This document shows, in pieces, positions 11,396 to 26,100 of a stretch of DNA of 64,000 nt. Numbering within the stretch: the first letter of the stretch is position 1; every line of letters begins with the position of its first letter. The translations under genes and the position numbers were made by a program. Source of the stretch: Meandrina meandrites (Eukaryota; Cnidaria; Anthozoa; Scleractinia; Meandrinidae); assembly GCA_963693305.1 (NCBI GenBank), contig OY855906.1, positions 3,232,001-3,296,000 on the forward strand. The letters run 5' to 3'. The notes beneath the pieces are model-generated. The model made no database searches. It was not told where the DNA came from and saw only the letters and a list, made by a program, of their open reading frames with translations.

Positions 11396-12894
11396 GGTTT
11401 TATTGTGTTGTATTCTTCAGGAGTATAATGGCAGTTTGATCGGTGAACAGCCCAAATTCATTTCATTTCACTACACATGGGACACATTCAGTATTCAGCA
11501 GCCAATTCATGCAGTCTGGAAAATTTTAAATGTGTCAGAGGCAGCTTGCATGGCTGTCGTGTGAGGTTTTGTTAGCGGATCATGGTTAGTAACATGCAAT
11601 GGTCGCGCCTTCTTATTTCGTGCAGTAAAATTATCTTTTAAAGGATTCTTCTTATACTGACTACCCCATCGACATTTCTTTGAATTGCGTACTACCGGCA
11701 AAAAAGGTGCAAAAATGTACAAACAAACAAATGTGCAGAGTGTCAGCAAAATATTTCAATCGGCATCCGAGTGCCAAATCAATGTTTTTGTTTTAAGACG
11801 TTCCGATTTTTGACCACTGGATTGCATTTTGATACACCGTCTGCTTTACTTATCCCATCCTTGACGCGTGCTACGCTCGTGACATCAAGTGCCAAAGATG
11901 CCAAAGTAGATGCACTTACAAATAAAAATCTTAGGAATTTAGACAGATTATCTAAAAAATCTGATGCACTTAAGATATTATTTATGAACATTTCTGACCC
12001 TGATAAAACTAAGAGGCTTTATCAAGTGATCTTATCTAAGGATGTTTTACAATAAACAGAAGAAAACCCATCACCCTTTACCGCATCTGTTTCTAGAGCT
12101 CAAGGAACGAGAGACCAACATCAAACTTCTCCTCACAATATCAATACTACATCAAGAGAAAAGGTGTTAAGAATCAATAGAATGATCACAAAAGGGAGAT
12201 TTCTTTGATCTTATAACAAATTCTCCCAACTTGTACTATAAGAAAATGTATTGAGATCGGACAGGAGAATTTGTATGTTGATATTGGGGCTTAAAGGGTT
12301 AATGGAGAACTGAAACGCCATGGAAATATGGACACATTTATAACTCGAGACTGGATCTTTGTAAGCAATCAGTTGTTGGTTAATGTGGGTAACTAGCTTG
12401 TGCGCCGACGTCTTGTATTCACATCCTGTACCTTGCCGTGTCTAAAACGCGATTGGTAGAGTGAAAATATCACTGAAATTTGTGTACAGGCACTCGAGCA
12501 ATCGAATACGCTCAGCTCATGGTAAATTTAATATCGCCGTAACTCCACATGATAGAAAACAATCCGGAAACACGAAAATTAAACGTAACTAATGTTGATG
12601 TTATGAAGAACCAATTAAAAGAATACCTTTATAGTGTAAACGGTTCAGATTTGCAATTTTGATAACTTCAGATGCAACTTGTATTTAAACATGAACTCTG
12701 TCTGTAGCATACCTTTTTTGTAAGTGGGACATTGATACCACGAGTATTATCCCCCTACAAGTAACCTTTATACATTTTGCAGGTGGTTATATTCAGACGC
12801 AGTAAGTACACTATGCAAATCAGTTGCCCAAATTGAGAAATTTAAAACATTTTTGGCAGAGAAAAGGAAGTTCAAAACTTGAACCTTGTTTTCT

Positions 12895-12950
12895 TTAGTA
12901 GAATGCTCCTAATCATACTTCATGCTGCGGAAGCCGGGAGCTCCGGACAT
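12895..12950 (+). mobile_element. SINE tail fragment
   Basis: GTAGAATGCTCCTAATCATA followed by CTTCATGCTGCGGAAGCCGG matches the tail of the SINE at 416-655. The head and body are absent. Confidence 0.55.
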
Positions 12951-15818
12951 GTACAAGGTCACATTTTGCCCCTGATTAACGGCAGACATTTTTCACTAGC
13001 TTCGTAGATTCCAGAATCCCGTAACCGACATGAAACACGCTTAATAATCCCGCATCCCGGCACCTTTTACTGCATTGCGGACCAGACAGGCATGAAAACA
13101 AAACGAAATCGATCAACGCCCTTTTTTAAAAATATCTCTCTTTTGTTCTTGCACGCAACTAGCCCGTTGTATTTATACGGAGTGAAAAAGTTTACCTTTG
13201 ATCATGAACTAATCTATGAACTTAACTCTCAGCTATTCTCTCATGAGGTAAACTAACAAGCAGCCCTCAGCAGGAAATTCGTTCACTGCGGCAAAATACG
13301 ATAGCGCGCGGTTGTCACGTGGAAAAAAGTTTTCGTGTCGCAGATTCAGTCGAAGAACTGGCTGACCAAAGCTTTGCCTTGATCAGTTCCGATCCACTAA
13401 TAAAGTCGGACCTTAGCTACACCAAAAAGACAGGAGCTATTCAAACAGGATTTCTGGCGAATTGGGAGGCACGCATTTCATTGGATGACATTTTTAGTTC
13501 AGTAATTGGTATTGACAAAAGGAATCCGTGCCAAGCGCCTACAGGGCTAATCCACCAAAAATATACTTTCTTGACATGACAATTACAAGCTAAGGTAGCA
13601 AAGCATACAAAGGCCTCTAGACTTACTTGCCATATGTTTTGACAAGGGTTTTATCGCCTCCAACTCGGGGTCTTGTTATGTAATAAAATCGAAGCCCTCA
13701 GCTAGCTTTTACATCTCCCACAGATTTAGCACGTTATCACTGTTAACCTCTCTTTACGTGCAAAACCGAATTTTTGTTCAGGTTTGTTGCTGCTTTTAGC
13801 AAAGTAAGCATTGAAAAATAAATACGAATTATGCACTATTAATTAAATGAGCAAGACATTCCAGGTTAGGTGACATTTTGGAGATATTTTAAAACACAAC
13901 GGAAACCAGCGCTATTTCAAAAATCTTTTAAAACTACGTACGCTCGACGTGAAAGGAAAGAAAAAATTTAAAGCTTCTTTGCTTTGAAGGATTTCGGATT
14001 TCCGTGACTTACTTTCTTTATCTGAAATCCTAATCTTTCGAGTTATTTTGCCTGCTGAACTGACTTCGTAACTGAGTGATAACACGTAAAGTATTTATGA
14101 AATGTCCTGCGCGTTTACATTAGTTTCCAAGGGAATTCAAATTCTATCTTCTAAGCGAATCAAGCGTAAGTTTGTCATTTGAAAGTTAAACATAAGAAAA
14201 ATGGTAATGATGACCACAAAATGGCCAAGTTGATGAACATTTAGCTCACGCGTTTAAGAAAGACGATTAGATACCCATTAACAGCTCAACACTTAACCAA
14301 TTTATCACATACTTAAGTCAATCAGCAAGAAAGTGAAGACCACACAACTAAAAAGCTCTTCTATAATAAATCATTGATTTCAGATATTGTTCAGTAGTCA
14401 TGTGCTTAACTCTCTATAGTGTAATATACGTCCAGTTCTCGAACCTTCGGTTCATAGTATTATACGTGAGGAGGACCGGTCTACGTGACTAAATTAGCGA
14501 ACGTTTTATTTCGCACCTCGCCAGCTCTGACCGTATAAAGAAGAACGAGTCAACAAAAGCATTGGTTACATTCCTTCGGCACATAAGTGTAACTCAAACT
14601 GCCGGGAAAAAACTATAGTCGAAAAAAGCCCCGAGAAAAGCGCTGTAACAGCATAGATATGGTAGCTAAACTGTTTCGTGAGATATAGCAATTCGCTCCT
14701 GTTGGCTGAGTCGCTTGATAACCGTTTGAGGGGGACACAAAGTTACTTAACGCGGGGGGCTGTACTGAAGTTAACAGCGTGAAAATTTGGAATTAAAACC
14801 ACGTGTGAGCTCTCACGTTATCTTCGTTTTTCCTTTGCTGTTGTCGTTGTACCGTTCCCTCGGGGCTTTAAGTCACCAAAGTGACGCAAACTGGTCGATT
14901 AGTGTGCACGATCCAGCGATACAACCCAAGATAAACTGTAATTGCTGTTGACAATGCCCATTGGTTTGCGTGTTTTATTAGTCGTCCAACTGTCACTGCA
15001 GTATATAAACACCGAGGTCATCTTAAAATTACTGCTATTGTGTCCTCACTGCTGCACTACTTTACCTCGCCACACTCTGGTGGTCACAGTAAATGTTATC
15101 AAAATGACTGACTTTAAGCTTTAATAAAATCACTGCCGTTAGCTGTTGATGCCGCCGATAGAAATCTTTTGATATTTCCCAGATTGTTCCGTGTCCATAC
15201 AGTCGAACGTCCGTTTGCGGTTGTCGCTAAGCCCCAGTGCGGCTGACGAAGGCAAAACCAAAATGAGCACATCCTAACCGCTTTGCTCTCACAGGAGTAA
15301 AAACCGTGCTGGCAAAACAAGAACTTCACGCGGCTGGTATTATGCAGTGATAATGGCCTTCTACTGTTTAGCGCCACAGGACGTTATCGGCTTCTCGTAA
15401 TCCCACAAGGAAATTAGTTAAATCACTTCCATCGCATGCCAGAAATCTTTTGAAGCACAAGGCCCCAGTTGAACGTTTCCGGGATGTTTTGCCGATTTCT
15501 CATCGCTGAGCCAAACGGGAGCAGCGCAAAGTAGTGCGTCAAAACTAAGGCACAATTCCATGTCGGCCAACACCAGCCGAGCGGAGTGTAAATTGTAATT
15601 GACTATCAAATTAGGTTGTTTGTAAGTCACAGCTTGAAATGACTGACATTGGTGTTTCTGTTTAACTAGTAATACCGCCCACATCATCCGATTCATATAT
15701 AGAGGCTATTTAAATGGAATGCCTGTGACGCCACTACGCAAACTGAATCTTGAATACGGCGCAAACCTATCTCATTGATTTGAACGCGTACCATATGCTA
15801 CCGTAAGACACAGGAGCC

Positions 15819-18800
15819 ATGTTTGTTCACCGAATCTCTCTTGGTTTTATGTTCATTCACGTTGTGTATCTTTCCGCCATTCCTGTTCTCCCAGTCGACG
15901 ACAAAAAGAAAACTCCTCTAATCGCCGCTAACTCGGAACCTCTCGAGCCCTGGGAAGTGAATCAAGAATTGATTAACCGTAAAGGTGTGCACGGCTTCTG
16001 TCGTCCTTTGAATCACTGTGTTTATGTCTCCGTACTTGCAGAAAATCCTTTGATTTGCCGCTTGTCGTCTTGCATGTTAACCGCAAAAGTAAATCGCACG
16101 CAGACCGTGTCAAACGCCGTGGAAGACGTTTTGGGCAAGCTGACGGCGTTTGAAAAAGAGCGGGATCTTAAATGATTGCTGATTTTCTCCCTGGGCATAA
16201 TTAACCTCGTAACATCTAACAAATGGACATCTTTGCAGGTGCGGCGTCTTTTGACGGTTGGACTCTTTACGAGGGAGACATCGTTTTAGACTTAAGAACA
16301 CGCCTTCTCATTCAAGGAGGACATCTCCGAAGGAAGAGGGCCGTTAAAAAACAAGAGAGCTCGCGATGGCCAAACGGAGAGATTCCTTACGTTGTAGACA
16401 GAGACTTAGGTAAGCTGAAAACTATGCTCGAGTTCAAAGTACTTATTTTGCCCTAACTCTTCGCTGCTGCATTACTTCGAAGTTGGCGAGAACCGAAGAG
16501 TTTACCCTAGAAAAACTGCGCGCTGCCACTTTGTAGTAAACAACAATCCGAGCCAAGTGTCACGAGCGTAAGAAAACAATTTTGCCATGTTATTAGGATT
16601 TTTAGTGTAAATGAAATATTTTAATCCACCGCAAATAAACCTCAAGCCTCAGAGCGAATGGGGATGCAGTATTACGGCAGTATTTTTACTACTCTCCACG
16701 AGTTGACTGGACTACCTCAACCCACGCGACAATTTATGTACAAAAGACTTATGGGAATGTTCCACCGTAAATTATGACCTTCTTCGACCCGTCATGGCGA
16801 GTCGAAGCCCTTAATTGCTTCACAACATTCTGTCTTACCGAGTTTGGGCATCGTAAAAACTGTTTAAAAGCGCTAACGTTACGAAAAAGTGTAAGAGCTT
16901 GAAATTTTTGCTATCAAAAGAACTCAGAATGCATTTCTCTGTAAATATGTGTAGTGGATATAGGTAGCTTGAGCAATTAATCACACGACGTAATGTAGTC
17001 ATTAGGATGTCGAAGTAGAGAAGGTTAGAGTTTAGACAATGGCCTGTCATTGTACTGCTTAATTTTCAATGAAGTTTGTGCTGACATTGAATATTTTAAG
17101 CGATAAAGAGTTGATAGGAGGAGTGGGAAGCCATGGCCGGCACAGAGCACACAGTTTCCAATTTAATCGAGTGTGTGTATGCATGAAGGCGGAGCTAAGT
17201 CGAACAGTAATTGATGGTGTATTCTTCTCTATCAACAATGGCCCCATTGCCGTCAATTTTAATTTAATTACGATATAAAACTACTCAATATAACGTGTTT
17301 CACCTTCTCTTTGTTACTGCTTTCTTGAAGCCATGAAAACCAAGAAAGAGATCAGAAAGGCCTTGAGACACTGGAAAAGGAAGACGTGTCTGAATTTCCG
17401 ACATAAGAGAGACGGCGACGTAGATTATCTTCGCTTTGTTTACGAGCTTGGGTAAGGATTATTACTGCCTCTTACTTTGACTGAAATATTCATGAAGTAT
17501 TCCTTGCTTTCCGGTACCTCGAAATGGCACAATGGGAAACACATGCAAGCAGCTATCCACTAAATGTTACAATAAAAAAGGGTATTATAAAAGCTGCGAG
17601 GGCGAGGAAATAAGCTTATGTTAAGGGTAACTACTCCTTTTCAGCAAGTTTTTAGCGTGTCTCTTTTATCCTTGCTTTCGTCTTAAGCATGGTTGGACTT
17701 TTGTAAACGTTTTTAACGGTCTACTCGTAAACGACATTATCGAGGAGCGGACCACACAAAAAGCTGAAATATTTCAATGGCTTGCACTCTAATTTGCTAA
17801 CTCATTAACACATCTTCTCGGTGACAAGGAGAAAACGAGTGAGTCCGGAAACTCGCTGACATTTATATCGTTAATTAACTCATTCAAGTGTGGTCAGCAA
17901 TAAGCGTGGTAACTGGCAAAGCGTTGCAGGCACCGGAAGAGTATTGATTGTAGTGTTGTTTTAGTTTTCCTTCTTGCTTTGAAAGCAAACAGAAAAAAGA
18001 AAACATGAATACCAACTTACAATGGCCGAACATCAGAAGAGACAGCAAGATAAAGAAATGGTTTGATTAATTGCCGAGGCGATAAAACCAACTTTGAATG
18101 GCGAACGGCCGTGATTTGCTGCTAGGGTGTGGAATTAACTACAAACAAACATTTGACAGTTTTTCTATTGTTTACAAATGTCAATAATAATGAAAAGTTT
18201 TATCAGGACTTAAAATTACCTTGTGACATCAAGCGCCCGCTCAAGGCGCAAGACATAAGCGCTTTTTTTGCTCCGCTTTGACAAAATAAAAAGCGCTATC
18301 TTTCCTTCTTTCTTCGCTAACGCTTAATAAGAAGTGTTAATGGTGTTTACGGCACGTTCAAAACAAGATTTTGCCACCAATATCGATAACAGACTTTAAA
18401 ACGATGGCTAATTGAAATCAAGCGAGGAATGAAAGCAATTTACAAAGTAGCCTTTTACTTCATTAGTGGAATCAAGCTCAACACAAACTATGATAGGCAG
18501 ACATGAAAATGGTAACCACTTCCCGTGCCGTCGTTCGTGTTTTCACACAAATCAAACTTTCATTTTTTATTGAAACACCGATGAAGACAAATATGTATAA
18601 CTACTAAAGGAACGTCGTTCTGCCAGCGCTACTTTGTAAACAACTCTGTGCCCCACTTCCTTGAAATGTCCCCTCAGCCAATCACTGACCTCCAAAAGAA
18701 CTTGTGGTGTTCTCTTGTCTGGTGGACACGTGGAGAAATCACGCCGAGTCGCCAGCAAGACTGATGACCACTCGTGTCTCATCAAAGTTTCTACTGCCAA

Positions 18801-21800
18801 AAACATGGGCTGTTGCACGCTTCTAATATCACGAAAAATCTTATCGTTCTTCATTCGCTCTTTTAAACGTTAGTTCAATCGTTTCGAAACGAGAGGTGTT
18901 AGACAAGTTTTAAGTGTTTTCTTCGCGAAAGCACCGCTAAGTGTTGTTTCAATAATTCATGAATTGTTTTCACCATTTTTACCAGAAAAATGACGAACAT
19001 CAGTTGGCCCCTTTTAAATCATATCTAATTACTTTTGTCAAGGTTCTTTACTCTTATCTAAATCTTGAAGCGATATGTTAGCACTATTGAGAAATCACTA
19101 GCTTCCCCACCCTGAAATGTCATTTCATTGGCTCGAATCCAAACCATAATCAAACGGAACGAAAATATTATACGATTGTCTCGACTTGCCTTTTATCTGT
19201 TATGACAGGGGTTATGTAAAGTAACATGGCATTACCAGGGCCCGCGCAGCAAGATTTTGACTGGGGGGGCTTAAACGTGAGCCAGCCTTTTTTTTTGGGG
19301 GGGGGGGGGAATTTGGGTTTCAGTTACTCTCAGATATCGGAAGGTGGATCTAAAATTAACAAACAGGGTATAGATACAAACATTCAGCGTTTAAGTTCTT
19401 ATTATCTTATTAAGTTATTATTTTTTCCTTTTATTGTGAAAAAGTGGGGGGGGGGGGGGGGGGGGCTAAAGCCCCCCCAGCCCCTCCCTCTGCGCGGGCC
19501 CTGATTACACGGCTGCTAGAGTTACGCCCTGTTGACTATATCAAACGGAAAGATCTACATTGTTACCATGGGTGGCTTTCTGACGGATAAACGAGTATTT
19601 TTTTAGTTACAACAGAATCCCGATTTTTCGAACCTCCAGGGGAAAAGAAAATTACTTCGAGAAATCGGGAAGTTCGGAAAGCGAGGGTGAAATAAAACAG
19701 AGAATACAGAGAAGTACTATCCAAGAGAAAATTCTACTGTATTTAAAATTCCAAAAAAATTAAAACTTTTTTGGATACATGAATTCTCGTTGTGCAGTAC
19801 GGATGGTATATACAGTTTTTCTCGCCATTTGTATCCATGCCCCATTGCTGACGGGCTCCTCAGTGATATGGTATCTAGTTTTCAGAGTTTCCCGGTTTAT
19901 TACTGAAAAATTGTTCTAAAGTCAAGCAACCTGCAACGGTTTGGAAAACAGTTCTCTTATCAAAAAATAGTTCTACACCAAAGGAAATCCTCTCTACAGA
20001 CTTTAAGAACTAAATTTTACCGCACTTGGATCAGCAGTTATTTTTCACATAAAATTACAAATTGTTTTCAATGATAAATATTTGACGTCCACTTCAAATG
20101 AAGTTCCAATCGTGCGCACCGGGTTATTTTAATTAGTTTCTCATTGTGAAAAAAACATTGACGTCTGTTTGTCGTTCTGTCGATGTTAATGTCAATTTAT
20201 GTCTGTGAGCACCACGAGGCGAGACCCTCGTGCATTCGCAGCTGCTTCAACTTGTGGCCTCTAGGGCACACAAACAAAGTGGCGTCCTAGTAACCTCGGT
20301 GAAAAACGTGCCAGCAGTAGTTCGTCATCATCATCATCATCATCCAGTCATGAATATCAAGTGTCTGAAAAATATTTACCGTGTGGAAGCTAATTGGCGA
20401 CACTAAAACACAAGAAAAATTATTTTAAAAAAAATTATACATGTAAAATGATAAATATAGGTTATAAAATAGCAAATAGAAAGATAGTAAAATATCGTAA
20501 AATTGTTGATATTCAAACAGATAAAATATGGTCGATATATTTCTTTGCTGATTGTGGCTCGCATCCTGTTTCTCATTCATAAGATTTTGGCCCTGTAAAA
20601 TATTTAATTAATTGTTTATTCTCTTCACTAAGTAAATTTAAGCCATGATACAGCAATGGTGCACGATGATTCAAACGACTAATAAATTGATGACAATGAC
20701 TTTAGAAGGGAGCCAATGAAAAAGCCACAGATGACGTACAAGAGTCCGCAAACATAGGAGGCAAAAACGATTATATGGCAGAGCTTTTCCAAAGTGCCCG
20801 GATTTAGACATTGCGCAATGTAGCCGCCACAAATAAAGAAGGAAATACCGATACTAGTCAACAAAGGGCGATCCTAGTTTTCTTTCTTTTCTATGAATAA
20901 AACACTAGGACTGTACATGGAAACTGACCTTCTACTTACTAGGGTTTAAAAGTGCTAATATTCTGAAAGTGATTATATCTTATACCAGGGTTTACCTGGA
21001 GAAAGCAAATACGATACAAGATCTTGTTTGCACTTTGCTTGTACCCTTTGTAAATGATTTGGCTTTCTCTGGTCTCGATCGATATCACGAGGTAGATACC
21101 ATGCAAATGCAGAATACCAAGTGTTAGTTTTTTTAATGGTAGATAAACCATAATAAGCTGTATACAATTAGCAGTCCATTGCGACTTTTCTTCGATTTTT
21201 TTTTTCAAATTAAAAACGGTTAAACTAGATAGGTTTTAAACGTAGTGGCTGTTTCTCGCGGATTTGTGGCGAAACGTTGATGAGCTCGTATATTTACGTT
21301 GTTTAGCTAGCTTTGCAAGATGGTCTGGTATAGATGTAAATCTGCTATTCCCGAAGAAAGAGTTCACTAGCCCCAACCTATCAGACACGACTGTTGTCCA
21401 AAGTAAATCGAAAAAGTTACAAAAGTACCAGTCGTTATAATAAATTTCATATATGCATATAAAAATATGGACAGTTTTTTAGACAAGGTCAAGTTGATGC
21501 CACAGTTACGCGCCAATTAGCGATAATAATACCTTCTTGTATGTTCATTGTTAGAGCAGTTGTTATTTAGTTAACTACCACAATGATGGGAGGGGAGAAC
21601 CACATAAATCATTTTTGTTTAATCCCTCGTATTAAAACTATGACACCATTGTTCACAGATGCTGGTCGTACGTCGGTCGTGCAGGAGGGGAGCAGAAGGT
21701 TTCAGTAGGGCCTGGCTGTGAATTCATGGGAACCATTATCCACGAAATTGGTCACGCTGTTGGCTTTTGGCATGAGCAGAGCAGACAAGACCGAGATCAT

Positions 21801-23191
21801 TACATTAAGCTACTCAAGGAAAATATTCAGCCCAATGCAATTGACCAGTTCAGTAAGTATTTATATACCACACAATTGTGTTTTTTACAATCGATAACTT
21901 GAGCGAGAGTTCATTATTCATTTGCCGGCAGTATTTCTGTGAGTGAATAACGTTTGATTTGTCGTAACAATAGAGAATCAGGTGATGAAAACAAAGGACT
22001 GAACATCCTGAAGATACTGTACTCTCCATATCTCTTGCTACCAATAATACTATTTCAATTTTCAAGCGTATTTCTCTTTTGATAGATTTCATCAGCAATA
22101 AGTCTATAGATAGCTTAAGCTCAACATTAACTAATAAAACCTCTTTACAGATAAGATGCCAAAGAGAGTTATGGACTCTATGAACTATGAATATGACTAC
22201 TTCTCTATTATGCATTACGGCACGAAGTTTTTCAGTAAAAACAACAAAGCAACCATTAAAATCCGGAAGAAAGGAAAAAAGATTGGAGCCGAAATTGGTC
22301 AGCGCAATGGTCTGTCGTGGATTGATGTAGCACAAGTTCATGCCATGTACAACTGTAACAAAATACCATCAGAGGAATCAAGTGAGTAAGATTATTTAAT
22401 GAGATGTAATAATATAGCGTAACCTCCAACGCTGAGGTCCTTCGGGCTTGTTGCGTGTCTAGCCCAAAGGACGGCTATGTTGGAGACTACCTAACGGAAA
22501 TCTGGGCAAATAGCAATGAAAGCGAGTTCGGTGTCCTTATAAGGGTAATAGGAAATATAAATATCTAACATTTTAAATGCGAGACACTTATATCTCGTTT
22601 TACCTTCTTTTAATTAATATTTTTCTATTAAGTACTTATTCTAGAGCCAATATTTCTTCAATCTGCAGCGTTATGTTTAGAAAATTGTCATATACTACCT
22701 TTCCATCTATAAAGCACCAACCCCTTACAATGTTGGTCTGTTATAGCTAAAAGATAAAAAACTCAGAAAATTGTGTATGTAAATAGTTTGATCGCTACAA
22801 TAATTACCAGACTCAAAGGCTGATTTTTGTATGACAATTCTTTACTTTTTTTGGTTATACTGAAACGCTTTCTAAACTTGACTTTTTATTTGTCTCAGAA
22901 ATTTGCTTCAACAGTACAACAGGAGATGGAAGAGAGTACCGAGGGCAATTAAACTATACTGAAAAAGGTGTAATGTGCCAGCCATGGAATGAAAGATGGC
23001 CGCATGATCCCGAGGAGAGGAAAATGAGAAATCCCGGGAGAGAGGGACTGGGCAAACATAATTACTGTCGTAATCCGCGTGGAAAACGCGCGCGTCCGTG
23101 GTGTTACACGACCCTAAAGAGGCCTGTATGGCAGTACTGTGACGTTGTGCTATGCAATCAAACAATCAAAGTCGGCGAAGAAGACACTTGA
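15819..23191 (+). CDS. Secreted astacin metalloprotease with C-terminal kringle
   Basis: Six exons (15819-15984, 16239-16409, 17331-17451, 21659-21852, 22151-22381, 22899-23191), all with GT/AG ends and matching phases, give 391 residues. Residues 1 to about 25 are a hydrophobic signal peptide. YEGD (66-69) fits the propeptide aspartate switch and RRKR (86-89) a furin site. The zinc site HEIGHAVGFWHEQSR begins at 181 and the Met-turn SIMHY is at 236-240. The four usual astacin cysteines are C132, C154, C173 and C286. Exon 6 encodes a kringle (297-380) with all six cysteines and the NYCRNP and RPWCYT signatures. Astacins are zinc endopeptidases that cut matrix or signalling proteins outside the cell; kringles bind proteins. 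Domain identity is clear; substrate is unknown. Confidence 0.95.
19236..19503. mobile_element. 268-bp MITE, CAGGGCCCGCGCAG termini
   Basis: CAGGGCCCGCGCAG at the left is matched by CTGCGCGGGCCCTG at the right. The flanks share ATTAC (19231-19235 and 19504-19508), a possible 5-bp target duplication. Two long G tracts lie inside. No coding capacity. Confidence 0.8.
20679..20864 (-). other. Hydrophobic 61-codon open frame, unassigned
   Basis: Translation gives two strongly hydrophobic stretches (around ISFFICGGYIAQCL and FASYVCGLLYVICGFFIG) like membrane helices, ending in a stop. It lies antisense within the astacin intron. It has no recognised family, and no partner exons were found. It could be a decayed exon or chance. 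Confidence 0.2.
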
Positions 23192-26100
23192 AACAAATGC
23201 CATCGACGACTGGGATGGTAAATTGTGCGTGAGCGTTTCAAAGCAACTTGCTCACACAGCATGAGTCCTTGTTAGCCATGGTTCCTCATGACCTCACATG
23301 GGTTCTTAATTCTAAACAACGTAAAACTGAACAGGAGGAGTACGTTATACGACACGGGAAAAGGAAAGCCACATTGACATTACAGAGGTCTTGGGAAGAG
23401 GCGCTCTTCGAATTAAAAATCTGGCTGCGTAGTCTCACATTGACATGTACAGAAAATGGGGAGAACTCTCTATAACTTCAAAGAAAACAATTTATAGACT
23501 TAAAAAAGACAAAGTTATATTTAACATCATTAATAAGAGACATCATTTCTGGAGGAAATCTAGCGCGTGAAAAAGAATACCAAGAATGTGTTTGTGAATT
23601 AAGCTGCGGTTTGGCCAAGAAAATGTTTTGTGTTCTCGCTGACCTTGGTCTACTGACGATGGAAGGAAGAACATCACAGCATTTTGTTTCCGGGTATTTT
23701 AACAACCACCTTAATGTGGATGCGTTGCCAAAACCTTTGAGTTCTTTTAGCATGATTTCCTGATGCTCCCGAAAGAGTCGCAACTTTTCATGGCCAAAGG
23801 ACAGTCTCCAACTGGTTAATGTTTTGTGTGTTCTGCTCCAGTCGTCAAAACTGGAAGTCACAATCCATTGTTATCTGTTAAACGTGAGCTAAGTATTGGC
23901 TTTACTGGCGATATACAAACAAATAAGAGTAGCAAGTGCAATTTTTAAACCATCTAACGAAGTTTATGCAAAGTAGCTCTATTCTTGGCATCAAGTTTTA
24001 TTCACGTTGCTTTTTTGTGGTTTTGACTGACCTCCTAGCTTGGTCCACCCAATATAAGCCTTTGTTTAAGGGTTTGTTATTTTTTCAACCAATTTGTAAA
24101 TTGTGGGCGGTATATAATTAAGGGTTTTGTTGTGAAAACGTAAGGAAGTTTCCGGCTGAGGAATATTTTAACAGCCGTCACGTACAGGCTGCGCACTGAG
24201 AGAGCGGGTTTCCTTCGATACATTCTTTGATACATTCTTTAGCTGGTAATTTAACTGGAGTTAATGTAGGAGTTAACGATTGTCACGGACTAAAGAAAGG
24301 GCGACTTTAGTTCTCGAATGTTCCAGGTAGAATCCCGATCTCTCGACCCTCGATTTCTCGAGACTCCCGACTACTCAAAAAGTAGTTTCGCTTGGATTTT
24401 CTTACTCTGATGAGCACTGCAGTTTTATTCCCATTTCTCGAACTCTCTTATTTTTCGAACCAATTTTCGTCTCCCTTGCTCAAGAAATCAGGATTCCAAA
24501 AACTTACTCTCTTGCTCACAGTGACTGATGTTATTCTAAAACCCTAGCTTCTATAACTTGTGTCGTTGGGATAAAACGAATCAAAGTTAACGCATACTTT
24601 CATTCCTGTTTTATTGCACCAATTATTATTTAGGGTTTCCAGAAAATTATCATGAACAAGTGCCAGTAAACGCAAAGTCTAACAGTCGTGAATTATGTGC
24701 GCGCAAAGAGAACGGTAGTTGACTCGCGTTTGAAGTTGCCATATTAAGATGTTTAGTTACGATGCTAATATTTCTCGTTTTATAAAGAGTGAATATTACA
24801 GAAAACTCTTTCTGAACATGAAAATGAAGTAAACTTCAACATCGCGAAGTTAGTCAACATTGATCATTTATCGAACAAGATGTCTCCATAGATATTTAGA
24901 AACAAAAATAGTTTAGTTTAATTATTGTATGGATACGAGCGTGGAAAGAAAATGTTGTCTATAATATATGTTTTAATTAATTTAACTCACTCGTGGTTGA
25001 AAGAGTAAAATGTACGATATTCAATTTGTTCTTATAATTATTGTAAATGTTTGAAAGTGTATATGAATTTTAAGGCATAATTAAGGTATATAATAAGTTG
25101 AGAAAAAACAATCATACTTTAATGATGTATGTTTCGCATTGTTCTTTTTAAACGAATGAACACGATATCACATTATTTATCCTTCAGGAAAAACAAAACA
25201 TGTTGTCTGTCGTACTCTAAAAGATGTCTTACCCACTTATACAACAAATATCTTTTAATGGGTTTTAATGATTTGGATAAAATGATGCATTTTTAAGTTA
25301 TAACTTATTTGGCTCTCAAACCTTTTGTCCAGAAGGGAAACGATTATCATCCCTGATGGCTTCAACAACACAGTTAACTGAAAACGCTAAGATACTTATT
25401 AAAACTTCACTTTTTTCTCTTTAATACCGGCAAAAAGTACATATCAACATATTTATACTTGCAACCATGCGTTTACTGTTAGGAAGTTCAAGGACTCGAG
25501 AAACTTTATAAATTAATTAAGAAGTGTAAGATAACTTTAAGTATTAAAATTACCACTCATTTAGGCATGATGGTACTCATTGTCCCACTAAATAAAATCA
25601 TTTACAGAGAGTAACACAGTCAAAGTTGTTGCGCAGATATTTTGTGGTATACCATCTGAAAACCAGGGTGGAGCAAATGACCCTAAAAAAGACTGGGTCT
25701 AATGACAAAGCGCTGCTGGGTAACTAGCCTGTGAACAGGCTCTCTGATCAACGATGGGGCGAAAAGAAAGCGGGTAATGGGTAACTAGCCTGTAATGCAG
25801 GCGTTTCTGAACGGCGAGAGCTGGATAATAGTCGATGGGGATGAAAGAACAAGAGGACCTCACTCCTACTACTCCCTGGAACGCTCTCTCTCCCCAAGCC
25901 TCTCCTGAGTTCGAATCCAAGATGGCGCTCGCTCGCTAAAATACGCCTGCATAACTCGCCTGCATTGCAGGTTACCTGCCTCGTTCCCAAGCGTGGCTCC
26001 TTGGTTGCGCGCGGTGCGCTTTGTGTTTTGGGACTGATAGTACGCGGTTCGCTTGACGTTATGGGACTGTTGCCATCTACCCCTGCGCTCCCTGTTTTCC

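Larger units (their letters stand above)
9684..15818. other. Intergenic, no convincing gene
   Basis: Apart from a 91-bp MITE and two SINE fragments I see only AT-rich DNA with short, unsupported frames. The astacin promoter should lie near the right end, before the ATG at 15819, but no distinct core element was recognised. Confidence 0.45.
17452..21658 (+). other. Astacin intron 3 (4.2 kb)
   Basis: The largest intron of the astacin gene. It contains a MITE at 19236-19503 and a short hydrophobic minus-strand frame at 20679-20864. I found no further astacin exon, and the flanking exons join cleanly as GG|A (Gly). Confidence 0.7.

Noticed and set aside
11771..12055. 94-codon plus-strand frame
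   Set aside because: No recognisable domain, overlapping frames on the other strand and no exon signals; best seen as chance.
13319..13579. 86-codon plus-strand frame
   Set aside because: Protein-like composition at first glance, but no family, no splice partners and no nearby gene context.
18567..18854. 95-codon minus-strand frame in the astacin intron
   Set aside because: Overlaps another frame on the plus strand; no conserved motif or acceptor and donor pair was convincing.
22908..23165. Minus-strand frame over the kringle exon
   Set aside because: It is the antisense shadow of astacin exon 6.
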